Assembly: GCA_026954325.1 (NCBI GenBank)
Contig: JAIXKK010000153.1
Coordinates: 1-64,000, forward strand
Direction: 5' to 3'
Origin: Bryobacterales bacterium
GTDB lineage: Bacteria > Acidobacteriota > Terriglobia > Bryobacterales > Bryobacteraceae
Length of the DNA: 64,000 bases
The notes under the pieces are model-generated. The model did no database searches. It saw only the letters and a list, made by a program, of their open reading frames with translations, and had not been told where the DNA came from. The position numbers and the translations under genes were made by a program. The first letter of the stretch is position 1. Each line of letters begins with the position of its first letter. This document shows positions 9,675 to 18,827 of the stretch, in pieces.

Positions 9675-12244
9675 GATTTGGTTTCTGCTCCCGCGGGTGC
9701 GGACGGCGCGCGATGCCGCTCTTGCGGGCCGGTCTTTGGCTCGCTGTCTCCCTCGCCTTCGGGCTCATTCCCACCTGCTTCGCCGGCCCCGCTTACTATC
9801 CGGCCGTGCGGCAGGGCGGGCTCTACATGTTCAATTATTACTTCCCTCCGGCGCCCGCCGCCACGCCCTGGGCCCCCTGCTGGTCTCCGGACGACAAGTG
9901 GATTGCCGTGGCCATGCAGGGGTCGCTATGGAAGGTCGATCCCGCCACCGGCGCCGCCGTCGAACTGGTGCATGATGGAAAATACAGCTCCTCGCCGAAC
10001 TGGTCGCCCGACGGCAAGTGGATCATCTACACGGCGGACCACGACGGGCGCAACATCCAACTCGCTATCCTGAACGTCGCCACCGGAAGAACACACGCGC
10101 TCACAAATGATGACCACGTTTACCTGGATCCGGTCTTTTCTCCCGACGGGCAATCCGTCGCCTACGTCTCGAGCCTGCCCTCCGGCCACCTCAACATCTA
10201 CGTCCGCAAAATTCAGGACGGCAATTGGTCCGCGGAACCCGTCGCGCTGACCCGCGACCACCGCTTCGCGGGCGACCGCCTCTACGTCGGCGGTTGGGAC
10301 CTGCACACGCAGCCGGCGTGGACGCGCGACGGCAGGGAGATCATCTTTGCCGGCAACCGCGAGGCAGCCCTCGGCTCGGGGGACCTGTGGCGCATGCCGG
10401 CCGAGCCTGACGGCATCCGCAAGGCCGTCCCCATTCTGAAGGAGCAGACTCTGTTTCGTACCCGGCCCGATGTCTCCATCGACGGCAAGCGCATCGTCTA
10501 CTCCTCCACCGCGGGCGCGGCCGAACAGTTCAACAATCTCTATGTGCTCCCCGTTACCGGCGGCGCGCCCTACAAGCTCACCTTCGATGACTGGGACCAC
10601 TTCTCTCCGCGCTGGTCAAATGACGGCGAGTGGATCGCCTACATTTCAAACCAGGGAGGACTACCGCAACTGGCGCTGCTTGAAACCTACGGCGGAGCGC
10701 GCCGCGCTATTTCCATCACCAGTCGCCGCTGGAAGACCCCCATGGGCAAGTTGCACGTGCGGGTGATCGATGACAGCACCGGTCAACTCACTCCGGCGCG
10801 CATTCAGGGATTGGCCGCGGATGGCAAGTTTTATCCGCCGCCCGAAGCCTATTCGCGGCTCGGCATCGGCATCACGCACAACTTCCATACGCGCGGCGAG
10901 TTCACCGTCGAGGTCCCGCCGGGAGACATGACACTCCAGGCCATAAAAGGATTCGAATACCAGCCCGCCCAGGCGCGAGCGCTCATCGAGCCGGGCCGCC
11001 AAGCCGAAATCGAATTGCGCTTGCATCGCGCCGTGGACGCTCCCGCGCGCGGCTGGTATTCCGGCTCCACGCACGTCCACATCAACTATGGCGGCAATCT
11101 GCGCAACACGCCGGAAAATCTTGTTTTCATGGCCGAGGCCGAAGACGTGCACGCGGTCATGGCGCTGGTCGCCAACAAGGATAACCGGATTCTGGATTAT
11201 CAGTATTTCATCGGCCCCGGCGAACACCCCGCCTCGCGCGAAAATCCGCGCGTCAAGTTGCACATCGGCGAGGAGTACCGCCCGCCCTTTTACGGCCACG
11301 TGTCCTTCCTCGGCCTTCGCGATCATCTCATCTCCCCCTTCCTCACGGGCTACGAAGGCACCGGTGTGGAAAGCCTCTATCCGAGCAACACCGATATGTT
11401 CCGTAAAGCCCGCGCGCAAGGGGCTTTCACTACCTATGTGCATCCCTTTGTCGCCGTGGATGCCGATCCGCTCGAGACCGGCTTGGGAGTCGCGCGCGCC
11501 CTCCCGGTGGACGCCGCTCTCGGAGTGCTCGACGCCCTCGAATGGTCGTACTCCGGACACGCCCAACTCGGCGTCTGGCATCATCTGTTGAACAACGACC
11601 TCGCGCTCACGCCCGTGGGCGGCGAGGACTCCATTACGAATCTGCACCACTACCGCATGTTGGGAGCCTTCCGCGCCTACGCCCACCTGGACGGGCCGTT
11701 CACCTTGGACAACTGGCTGGCCGCGCTCCGCAAGGGACACACCTATGTGAGCAGCGGACCGCTTCTTGAATTTCGCGTCAATGGCCAACTCCCCGGTGAC
11801 GTTATCCGACTGCCGCAATCGGGCGGAACGGTGCGGATCGAGGGAACCGTGCATTCCATTACACCGCTGTCGAAAATCGTCATTCACTCGAACGAGGGTG
11901 TTCTCAAGGAAATTCCGCTTGATCCGGACCGCCGCGGGGCACGCTTCCGCGAAGAGTTGCCGGTCAAGGCAAGCCGCTGGATTTCCCTTTCCGCCGAGGG
12001 CCCTCCGGACGCGGTCATCGATTCTGAGTATCCACTTGCCGTCACCAATGCCGTTCGCGTCTACGTGGGAGACGGTAAGATCCGCAATGCCGCCTCGGGG
12101 CAATATTTCATCCGCTGGATCGATAAGCTTCAAACCACGGCCGAACAGTGGCCGTGGTGGAGATCCAGCCGCGAAAAGAATCATGTGCTCACTCAATTCG
12201 GCCAGGCGCGCGCAGTGTATGAAAGGCTCGCCGCCGGCCAATAA
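9671..12244 (+). CDS. Secreted beta-propeller / PHP (CehA/McbA-type) metallohydrolase
   Basis: The 857-residue protein starts at a TTG that overlaps the preceding stop (TTGA); an ATG at 9713 (MPLLRAGLWLAVSLAFG) is an alternative that leaves a cleaner signal peptide. Residues about 60-350 contain at least five TolB/WD40-like PD40 repeats (SPDDKWIAVA, SPDGKWIIYT, SPDGQSVAYV, TRDGREIIFA, SNDGEWIAYI). From about 455 a PHP-type metallohydrolase domain begins with the metal-binding HxH in STHVH, followed by TYVHP and GGEDSITNLHHYR, as in CehA/McbA family phosphoesterases and amide hydrolases. The propeller may bind or present the substrate. It is likely periplasmic and cotranscribed with its neighbours. 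Confidence 0.85.
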   Translation: MRFGFCSRGCGRRAMPLLRAGLWLAVSLAFGLIPTCFAGPAYYPAVRQGGLYMFNYYFPPAPAATPWAPCWSPDDKWIAVAMQGSLWKVDPATGAAVELVHDGKYSSSPNWSPDGKWIIYTADHDGRNIQLAILNVATGRTHALTNDDHVYLDPVFSPDGQSVAYVSSLPSGHLNIYVRKIQDGNWSAEPVALTRDHRFAGDRLYVGGWDLHTQPAWTRDGREIIFAGNREAALGSGDLWRMPAEPDGIRKAVPILKEQTLFRTRPDVSIDGKRIVYSSTAGAAEQFNNLYVLPVTGGAPYKLTFDDWDHFSPRWSNDGEWIAYISNQGGLPQLALLETYGGARRAISITSRRWKTPMGKLHVRVIDDSTGQLTPARIQGLAADGKFYPPPEAYSRLGIGITHNFHTRGEFTVEVPPGDMTLQAIKGFEYQPAQARALIEPGRQAEIELRLHRAVDAPARGWYSGSTHVHINYGGNLRNTPENLVFMAEAEDVHAVMALVANKDNRILDYQYFIGPGEHPASRENPRVKLHIGEEYRPPFYGHVSFLGLRDHLISPFLTGYEGTGVESLYPSNTDMFRKARAQGAFTTYVHPFVAVDADPLETGLGVARALPVDAALGVLDALEWSYSGHAQLGVWHHLLNNDLALTPVGGEDSITNLHHYRMLGAFRAYAHLDGPFTLDNWLAALRKGHTYVSSGPLLEFRVNGQLPGDVIRLPQSGGTVRIEGTVHSITPLSKIVIHSNEGVLKEIPLDPDRRGARFREELPVKASRWISLSAEGPPDAVIDSEYPLAVTNAVRVYVGDGKIRNAASGQYFIRWIDKLQTTAEQWPWWRSSREKNHVLTQFGQARAVYERLAAGQ

Positions 12245-12263
12245 AACAGTGTTTGAGGACATC

Positions 12264-13157
12264 ATGCCAGCCGTTTATCGAACCACCGGTGCAATTATCA
12301 TTTTCCTGATCTTCCCCGGAGCCGCTAGCGCCCAACTGGGGTTGTTTTCCCGCGAGCAGAGAATCGATTTCACCCGCGCCTGGCAAGGCGCCCGTTTTGA
12401 CGACGGCCGTCCCAAGGCGCCGGATTCCGTCCTCGACCGTATGAAAACCGTCAGCGCGGAAGAAGCCTGGGGCGTGCTGCGCGAAGCCGGTTTCCACAAT
12501 CAGTTCACGGGCGGCTGGAAACAATTCAATGTCTCCGGCAACCGCCTGGTCGGCCGCGCCGTAACCGCGCGCTTCATGCCCCTGCGCCCCGATACCGATG
12601 CGGTAATCAAGAGCCATGCCGCGAGCGAAGGACGCATCGGCCCGGGTCAGCAATCCTGGGTCATCGACACGCTCCAACCCGGTGACATCTTCGTCGCGGA
12701 TCTTTACGGCAAGATCATTGTGATCGGCGATAATCTGGCGACCTCGATTTTCACCAAAAGCAGGAACGGAGCCGTAATCAACGGCGGCATTCGCGATCTG
12801 ACCGGCATCGCGCAGATCGGCGGTTTTCAGGGATATTACCGCTTCTCCGATCCCGGCGTCTTCGAGAACAGCATGCTCATGGGAATCAACGTTCCCATTC
12901 GCATCGACAACGCCACCATCATGCCCGGGGACGTGGTCCTCGGAGATCCCGAAGGCGTTACCTTCGTTCCTCCGCAACTTGCCGAAAAGATCGTCATCAC
13001 AGCGGAGGATATCCACTTGCGCGACGAATGGGGCCACCTCATGCTGCGCCAGGGCAAATACACCCCCGGCCAGATCGACAGCCGCTGGAGTCCGGAGATG
13101 GAAGCGGACTTTCACAAGTGGACCCGGACGCGCAAGCCAAATCCATCATCCAGGTAG
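12264..13157 (+). CDS. Secreted RraA family protein
   Basis: The 297-residue product begins with a signal peptide (TTGAIIIFLIFPGAASAQ). The ATG at 12264 has a GAGGA site four bases upstream. The body matches the RraA / 4-hydroxy-4-methyl-2-oxoglutarate aldolase fold: GDIFVADLYGKIIVIGDNLA and NGGIRDLTGIAQIGG hold the glycine-rich and [G]xxRD motifs that bind metal and substrate in aldolase members. Members can be class II pyruvate aldolases, oxaloacetate decarboxylases or RNase E regulators; export argues against the last. It is the final gene of the run that starts with the Oar-like receptor, 19 bases after the metallohydrolase. Confidence 0.85.
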   Translation: MPAVYRTTGAIIIFLIFPGAASAQLGLFSREQRIDFTRAWQGARFDDGRPKAPDSVLDRMKTVSAEEAWGVLREAGFHNQFTGGWKQFNVSGNRLVGRAVTARFMPLRPDTDAVIKSHAASEGRIGPGQQSWVIDTLQPGDIFVADLYGKIIVIGDNLATSIFTKSRNGAVINGGIRDLTGIAQIGGFQGYYRFSDPGVFENSMLMGINVPIRIDNATIMPGDVVLGDPEGVTFVPPQLAEKIVITAEDIHLRDEWGHLMLRQGKYTPGQIDSRWSPEMEADFHKWTRTRKPNPSSR

Positions 13158-13209
13158 AGGCATACGGAGCGTTGGCCGGTTTGGGTGCATTCGGCGAATG
13201 GATGACGCC

Positions 13210-13456
13210 CTTTCGCCGGCGCCGGCCAAACGTTGTAACAGATGATCCCATTCGGCTTCCGGTTCCTCCACTTTCGCGGGTCGCGGCGGCGTCAGCGTGA
13301 GTGTGTTCGCTCTTCGGGATACATATGCCTCGAAACCCTCGAGGCGCTCGAATTTTCGCCTCTCCTCCAGGAAGCAGGCTTCCATCGCGGCTTGTTGCAG
13401 GGCAACGAATTCCCAATCCCGGGCGCCGAAAAGCTGCCGGATCCGCGTCTTTCGCC
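13210..13456 (-). pseudogene. DUF3037 gene fragment (inverted repeat, copy 2)
   Basis: On the minus strand this 247-base piece aligns without gaps to 272-518. It encodes FERLEGFEAYVSRRANTLTL and HLLQRLAGAGER, but has neither the start nor the end of the family. It sits between the convergent ends of the RraA and Ku genes, where loss of the rest of the gene would be tolerated. Confidence 0.85.
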
Positions 13457-13482
13457 ACCTCGCTTGAGGGCGTCGCGCGGCG

Positions 13483-14307
13483 TTACGCGCTCCCGCTGCG
13501 CCGCACCTTCGGCCTCTCCTCTTCCACCGCCGTCTCCGCCGGCTTTTTCAGCGCCGCCAGGCTCGCCTTCAGCGCGTCCATGATGTCGATCACCTTCACC
13601 TGCTGGGCTTCCGCCGGAGCCACCACCTCCTGCCCCGCGATCTTCGCTTCGATCATCGCCCGCAGGTTTTCCCGATAGTTATCCTTATATTTCGACGGCT
13701 CGAACTTCGCCGCCAGAGCCTCCACCAGCATCATCGCCATCCCCAGTTCCTTCTCTTTCACCGTCGAGGAATCCGTGCGAAAGGCTTCCGTCTTACGGAT
13801 CTCGTCCTCGAAGTACATCGTGTGCAGTGTAATGCCCTGCCCCGAAGGGCGTAGAACGACGATGTGCTCGCGGTTGTGCATTGCAATCTTCGCCACCGCG
13901 ACATACCCGCTCCGCTTCAGGGACTCGAACAGCAGCGCGTACGGCTTCTCCCCCGCATCCTCCGGAGCCATGTAATACGAACTTTCGTAATAAACCGGAT
14001 CGACTTCCTGTTCCTTGACGAATTCGAGAATCTCCATAACCCTGGCGGTTTTCGGAGCCATCTTCCTGATTTCTTCGTCCTCCACCACTACGTAGCGATC
14101 CTTCTCGTATTCGTAGCCCTTCACAATCTCGCCGCGGGAAATCTCCTTATCCTCCGCCGCGCAAAATATCTTCATCTTCACGCGGGAATGATCGTGCTTG
14201 TGCAACTGGTTGAAGCTGACGGTTTCCGCCCGCGCCGCCGTGAACAGTTTGACCGGCAGGGATACCATGCCGAATGTGAGATGACCTTTCCAGACTGTAG
14301 CAGCCAT
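13483..14307 (-). CDS. ku: Ku protein, non-homologous end joining
   Basis: The 274-residue product opens MAATVWKGHLTFGMVSLPVKLF, the hallmark of bacterial Ku, with further family segments in YEYEKDRYVVVEDEE and MHNREHIVVLRP. Length matches the family. Ku forms a homodimeric ring on broken DNA ends and recruits ligase LigD. The tail after residue about 250 is short and charged, as in minimal Ku proteins. No ligD lies in the window. Its codons end mostly in G, opposite to the C-ending codons of + strand genes nearby, reflecting strand composition rather than transfer. Confidence 0.95.
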   Translation of the reverse strand: MAATVWKGHLTFGMVSLPVKLFTAARAETVSFNQLHKHDHSRVKMKIFCAAEDKEISRGEIVKGYEYEKDRYVVVEDEEIRKMAPKTARVMEILEFVKEQEVDPVYYESSYYMAPEDAGEKPYALLFESLKRSGYVAVAKIAMHNREHIVVLRPSGQGITLHTMYFEDEIRKTEAFRTDSSTVKEKELGMAMMLVEALAAKFEPSKYKDNYRENLRAMIEAKIAGQEVVAPAEAQQVKVIDIMDALKASLAALKKPAETAVEEERPKVRRSGSA

Positions 14308-14380
14308 CGGGAACCTCCAGAGTTTCTTCTCCCTCCATCTTAGCGGTCCTACTATTCACAACTACAGGGGGCAATCCCGA

Positions 14381-14386
14381 TATAAT
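14381..14386 (+). promoter_or_regulatory. Predicted -10 element abutting the start codon
   Basis: A perfect TATAAT lies seven bases before the ATG at 14393, so transcription would begin at or within a base or two of the start codon. No Shine-Dalgarno sequence is present. The -35 region is weak: TTCACA at 14355-14360 is 20 bases away. This suggests a leaderless transcript. Confidence 0.45.
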
Positions 14387-14392
14387 GCGACC

Positions 14393-15769
14393 ATGAAATG
14401 GACTCAGAAGATGTTCCAACGCCGGTCTCGCTCTCTTTCCCGCCGCCGTTTTCTCGGCGCCACCGCGGGCGTCATGGCCGCCTCCTCGTTTTGGGCCGAC
14501 CAGGATCTGGAAGCCGCCATGCAGCGCGTGAACACGAACTCCAAACCTTCCGACCTGAAGATCACCGATCTTCGCGTCGCCACCGTGGCGCGCGCCCCGA
14601 TGACCTGCCCGCTCATCCGTATCGATACGAACCAGGGAATCTACGGACTGGGCGAAGTTCGCGATGGCGCCAGTAAGAACTACGCGCTGATTCTCAAGAG
14701 CAGGCTGCTTGGCGAGAACCCCTGCAACGTGGATAAAATCTTCCGCAAGATCAAACAGTTCGGCGGACACGCGCGCCAGGGCGGCGGTGTCTGCGGCGTG
14801 GAGATGGCCCTTTGGGACATCGCCGGCAAGGCTTACAACGTCCCCGTCTATCAATTCCTCGGCGGAAAATTCCGTGACCGGGTGCGTTGCTACGCCGACA
14901 CCACTGAGTCCCACGATCCGCGGGTCTTCGGCAACCGCCTCAAAGCCCGCATGCAGGAGAAGGGATTCACCTGGCTCAAGATGGACCTCGGCGTGGATCT
15001 CGTCGCGGACAAACCCGGCATGCTCACTCGCCCCGTCGGCGCGGATGAACGGCAGTTCGCCCGCACCCAGCACATGTTCACGGGGATGGAACTCACCGAC
15101 AAAGGTATCGCCGCCATGTCGAATTTCGTCGGCCAGGTCCGCGAAATCATCGGCATGGACGTCCCCCTCGCCGCCGATCATTTCGGCCACATCGGGTTGA
15201 ACTCCTGCATCCGCCTCGGCAAGGCCCTCGAAAAGCACAATATGGCCTGGCTCGAGGACATGATCCCATGGCAATACCCCGAACTGATGCGAAGAATCAC
15301 GGACTCGGTCGATATCCCCATCCTCACCGGCGAAGACATCTACCTCAAGGAAGACTTCATTAAGCTCGCCGGCATGCACGCCGTCGATATCGTCCATCCG
15401 GACCTCGCCACCTCCGGCGGGATTCTCGAAACGAAAAAGATCGGGGATGCCTGCATGGAACACGGTGTCGCCATGGCCATGCACTTCGCCGGCACTCCCA
15501 TCAGTTTCATGGCCAACGTACACTGCGCCGCGGCCACCGAGAACTTCCTTGCCCTCGAACATCACTCCGTCGACGTCCCCTGGTGGGAAGACCTCGTCCA
15601 CGGAGACAAGCCCTTGTTCGACAAAGGGTTCGCGAAGGTGCCGGATAAGCCGGGCCTCGGCATTACCTTGAACGACGAAGTGGTGAAGCAGCACCTCGCC
15701 GAACCGGGCTACTTCGAGCCGACTCCGCAGTGGGATAAAGACCGCGTCAACGATCGCCTCTGGTCCTGA
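14393..15769 (+). CDS. Tat-exported mandelate racemase / muconate lactonizing enzyme family protein
   Basis: The 458-residue product starts with a twin-arginine signal (SRRRFLGATAGVMAASS) and then the enolase-superfamily architecture: capping domain (about 55-180) and TIM barrel (about 185-420). Candidate metal ligands are the Asp of LAADHFGH, the Glu of WLEDMIPW and the Glu of LTGEDIYL. The Lys of TWLKMDL and the His of MHFAGTP fit the acid/base positions. This set fits sugar-acid dehydratases of the family, but the substrate is not decidable. Secretion is unusual for the family. It is probably translated from a leaderless mRNA. Confidence 0.88.
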   Translation: MKWTQKMFQRRSRSLSRRRFLGATAGVMAASSFWADQDLEAAMQRVNTNSKPSDLKITDLRVATVARAPMTCPLIRIDTNQGIYGLGEVRDGASKNYALILKSRLLGENPCNVDKIFRKIKQFGGHARQGGGVCGVEMALWDIAGKAYNVPVYQFLGGKFRDRVRCYADTTESHDPRVFGNRLKARMQEKGFTWLKMDLGVDLVADKPGMLTRPVGADERQFARTQHMFTGMELTDKGIAAMSNFVGQVREIIGMDVPLAADHFGHIGLNSCIRLGKALEKHNMAWLEDMIPWQYPELMRRITDSVDIPILTGEDIYLKEDFIKLAGMHAVDIVHPDLATSGGILETKKIGDACMEHGVAMAMHFAGTPISFMANVHCAAATENFLALEHHSVDVPWWEDLVHGDKPLFDKGFAKVPDKPGLGITLNDEVVKQHLAEPGYFEPTPQWDKDRVNDRLWS

Positions 15770-15814
15770 TCGGATTATCCGGAAGGAACGAGCCGGCCGT
15801 GCGACCATGGAGAG

Positions 15815-16402
15815 ATGTCCGACCGGCTCACCCTTTCCTGCTGGATCCGCGGGTTTCAGCCGCTCTCGATGCTCACTCATTGGGAGCGCCTTCTGCGGAC
15901 GTTTCCTTACTCCCGGTTGGGAGATCGCTTCACCACGTGCCGTATTTATGCCGTGGAACTGAGCGAACCCATTCTCTTCGAAAATGCCTACCGCCCCCCT
16001 TTTGATCCGGGCGAAGCGATGCGCATGGCCCGCGATTACCAGCATGAGGACAGCGCCTACCAGGTGGAAGGCTACTGGGACCTGATCCGCAAAGATGCGG
16101 ATTGGGCGCTGGGTCCCGTCCCCATCTCCCTGTGGTGTTTCGGCCCCGGCTTCGTCAACGAAACCGGTGACCATCTCCGCGTCGAGTTTGGCCCGGAGGA
16201 TGTATTCCTTCCAGTTCCCGGAGACGGCGCCAGCCTGCGCGCCTCGCAAGCCAATCTCCGCAGTCTCACACGCCTTGTCCATGAAATCGGGCAGAGTCTT
16301 CCCGTCGACCGTCTGCATTTGTGGTCGGAGTCCGGCGTCAACTTCGCCGAAAAACTCGAGCGCGCCGTCACCGGAGGCGGCAGCGGCTTAGCGCTGCAGT
16401 AG
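15815..16402 (+). CDS. Conserved hypothetical protein
   Basis: The 195-residue product (MSDRLTLSCWIRGFQPLSML) is not recognised. It is acidic, lacks a signal peptide and membrane segments, and contains aromatic-rich runs such as CWIRGF, SAYQVEGYWDLIRKDADWALGP and SLWCFGPGFVNETGDHLRVEFG. Codon use matches its neighbours, so it is probably real. It lies 45 bases after the enolase-superfamily gene on the same strand, and its last 15 bases overlap the end of the convergent receiver gene. Confidence 0.6.
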   Translation: MSDRLTLSCWIRGFQPLSMLTHWERLLRTFPYSRLGDRFTTCRIYAVELSEPILFENAYRPPFDPGEAMRMARDYQHEDSAYQVEGYWDLIRKDADWALGPVPISLWCFGPGFVNETGDHLRVEFGPEDVFLPVPGDGASLRASQANLRSLTRLVHEIGQSLPVDRLHLWSESGVNFAEKLERAVTGGGSGLALQ

Positions 16403-16753
16403 TTCGGCTACTGCCTGGGCCAGCATCCCGGGCGGGTAAGGCTTTTGCAGAAACGCGACCCGCGCCGTGGGAGGAAGCCCCAGGTTGTCGACGTCCATCA
16501 GACTCCCGCTCGAAACGAGGATGCGCAGATCCGCACAACGCCCCATGACGGCCGCCAGCAGTTCCATCCCTTCCATGTCCGGCAACCAGTGGTCGAGCAC
16601 CGCCACGTCAAACGGACTCCGGGCCTGATCAATCGCTTCCAAACCCTCCCGCCCGGTGGCGCGGCACACGACTTCATGCCCCTGGCGAGTCAGATAAGTC
16701 TCCATGAGCTTCAGCAACGCGCCTTCGTCATCCACCACCAGAATGCGTGACAT
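16388..16753 (-). CDS. Single-domain response regulator receiver
   Basis: The 121-residue protein is a stand-alone CheY-like receiver. It opens SRILVVDDEG with the acidic pair Asp8-Asp9, has the phosphoacceptor Asp54 in AVLDHWLPDMEG, Ser81/82 at the switch position and Lys104 followed by Pro in LQKPYPPG. No output domain is attached and no histidine kinase lies nearby, so it must act by protein contact or within a phosphorelay. It is ten bases downstream of the barrel-protein gene on the same strand and may be cotranscribed with it. Confidence 0.9.
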   Translation of the reverse strand: MSRILVVDDEGALLKLMETYLTRQGHEVVCRATGREGLEAIDQARSPFDVAVLDHWLPDMEGMELLAAVMGRCADLRILVSSGSLMDVDNLGLPPTARVAFLQKPYPPGMLAQAVAELLQR

Positions 16754-16763
16754 CTTCTTCGAG

Positions 16764-18110
16764 TTAACGCAATGAGATGGGTATTGCCCCGGGACTATAC
16801 GTGACGCCTGCCGTGATACGGCTTCCCACGCGCCGGAATGACGACGTGGTCACGTTCAAGCGCCGCACATCGGCTGTGGCCGTGAAGCTCAAATCCCGCC
16901 AAAAACGGTAGTTGAACATGGCCCCGCCGCCAAAGCTGGCAAACGTCCCGCTGTAACTCCCAAACCCTGTAGTATTGTAATAACTTGCGGTGGTGGAAGC
17001 CGACCACCGGTCGCCGCTATTGTAGGTATAGTTGACGCTGGCGGACTCCATGCGGCTGAGCAGGAGCACGCCGTTTCCCGGGCTTGCTCCGCGTGTATAC
17101 ATCAACGAAATGCCGTTGTGCTTCGAGCGGCGATCAATCATTGCCTGAATCATCGGAATGTAGTTCACGGCGTTGAATGCCTCCCGCCCCGTGGTCTGGC
17201 CCAGCAATTCCTGGATTACCGGGTCCAATGTCACTTGCCGGACGCCCGCAAAGTCGGTTTTCATCCCTCCTCCGCCCAATGTAATCGTCCAATAGCGGTT
17301 CAGTATCCGCCGAAGCGTCAAACTGACGGAGTTCACGTCCCCCTCTCCGAAAACCCTCGGGTAATCGACGTGAAAGTATTGATAGGACACTCCCACTGCC
17401 GTGCGGCGTGTCACCTGCCGTGAGAACTCGCTGAAAGCCCGCTGTCCATTCACTCCCACCAACACTTTCGACTGCCGCCGGACAGCGAACCCCGATCCGC
17501 CGACATTCAGTGAATTGCGCGCGCCGATCTGAACCGTGTACGCGCCCATCGCTTCCAGAAAATATGACCGGTTGTTGAACACATCGTTGATCGGCACCCC
17601 GAGGAAGAACGGATCGAGCGATCCATAGCTGAACACGCCTCCCACCGGAAGGGTGCTCGTGCCCGCCACCACCTTGAAGATGGCTCCCGTGCGCCGCGTG
17701 ATCTGGGCTCCGTAATCGAGGCTCAACATGTGGTCGCTACCGTCGTAATACGTCTTCGAGGTGTAGTGACGGTAACTGCCCTGGTAGTCCAGACCCAGCC
17801 GCGATTTCTTCCATTCCCGCGTACCGTAAGCCCCTACGTTCGCCTCAACGCCGAACAGCGTTCCTGGATCGGTGATATTCCCGTTCTGGTCCAAGCCGAC
17901 GCCCATGAACCCATCGTCCGCCACGCCGCGCACCGATCCATACACTCGAATGTTGGTGGGCTCCCCGCCTCGCGCGCCGGCGCCCCGCAAGCCGCGGCTC
18001 GATACCGCGGGTCCCCCGTACCCCGGGGTGGCAATTTGCCCTTGCATCACACCCCCGGCTATCAGCGCCAGGATGATCGTCAAAAACAAGTTAGTCCCCC
18101 ACTGTTTCAA
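16764..18110 (-). CDS. Predicted outer-membrane beta-barrel protein
   Basis: The 448-residue product starts with a signal peptide (WGTNLFLTIILALIAGGVMQGQ). The remainder is a chain of alternating polar/aromatic beta strands, for example SRLGLDYQGSYRHYTSKTYY, TAVGVSYQYFHVDYPR and RWSASTTASYYNTTGFGS, as in outer-membrane barrels. It has no TonB plug. No named family is recognised; a porin-like or opacity-type role is possible. It precedes the receiver gene at a 10-base gap. Confidence 0.65.
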   Translation of the reverse strand: MKQWGTNLFLTIILALIAGGVMQGQIATPGYGGPAVSSRGLRGAGARGGEPTNIRVYGSVRGVADDGFMGVGLDQNGNITDPGTLFGVEANVGAYGTREWKKSRLGLDYQGSYRHYTSKTYYDGSDHMLSLDYGAQITRRTGAIFKVVAGTSTLPVGGVFSYGSLDPFFLGVPINDVFNNRSYFLEAMGAYTVQIGARNSLNVGGSGFAVRRQSKVLVGVNGQRAFSEFSRQVTRRTAVGVSYQYFHVDYPRVFGEGDVNSVSLTLRRILNRYWTITLGGGGMKTDFAGVRQVTLDPVIQELLGQTTGREAFNAVNYIPMIQAMIDRRSKHNGISLMYTRGASPGNGVLLLSRMESASVNYTYNSGDRWSASTTASYYNTTGFGSYSGTFASFGGGAMFNYRFWRDLSFTATADVRRLNVTTSSFRRVGSRITAGVTYSPGAIPISLR

Positions 18111-18245
18111 TCAAGACGGACGCCCACCGCAACCTTCCTAGCAGTCTGACAGGCAGTGAGACCCAAAGTCAAGGAGAATAAAGGCTTACAAACCACGGCC
18201 GTTCGCGGGGAGTTTCGAGGCCGGCGGCGCCCCCCGCCTGACGCG

Positions 18246-18810
18246 CTACTCGAAGCACTTGATCAGTTCCTCGGCGAACAACAGATGCCCCCGGTCATCG
18301 GGATGATTGATCCCATTGTTCAAGAGCGTGATGTAAGGGATCCCCTCCTTCCGCAAATGCTCCCACCGCGCGGAGGCATCCGCCAGCGCAATGTGATGCC
18401 GCGTGGCCAAATCGCGCAAGGCGAGCACGTACGGCCGCTGGTCCTTGTCCCGCTGGGTGTGAAACCCCATCATCGCCATCCGCGTGAAATGCGGCGTAAT
18501 CAGAATCAATTCCGCCCCCAGTCCGTGCACTCTGCGCAGAATCTCCCCATACACCCGCTCTACTTCGTCCGCCTTCAACCCGGCGTCGTTGACGAACTCC
18601 ACCGTCACCAGGTCCGGCTTCGCCGCCTCCACCCGCCCCCATTGAAGCCGCGCCGCCGCTTCGGCAATGGGGAACTTGTATTTCTCCGGATACAGCCACT
18701 GCCGCGAGTTTGATCCCCCCACAGCCACCGTGATCATATCCAGCGGGAGCCTGGGCGGGCACAGTCCCCGGAACGCAACACATCAGCGATAAGCAATAAA
18801 CGGCCCTCAT
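18246..18810 (-). pseudogene. Broken secreted SGNH/GDSL hydrolase
   Basis: A signal peptide (MRAVYCLSLMCCVPGTVPAQ) begins at 18810 in one frame. About 25 codons later the family sequence continues in a different frame: TVAVGGSNSRQW, PDLVTVEFVNDAGL (block III) and GINHPDDRGH (block V with the catalytic Asp-x-x-His). The block carrying the nucleophilic serine (GDS) is absent, so an internal deletion plus frame change has joined the signal peptide to the back half of the enzyme. The remaining frame could be read from an ATG at 18737, but that product would lack the serine. Confidence 0.65.
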
Positions 18811-18827
18811 AGCATCATGCACCCCAC

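Noticed and set aside
11766-12263. Long upstream extension of the RraA frame
   Set aside because: It is a shadow of the metallohydrolase gene; the RraA signal peptide and ribosome site place the start at 12264.
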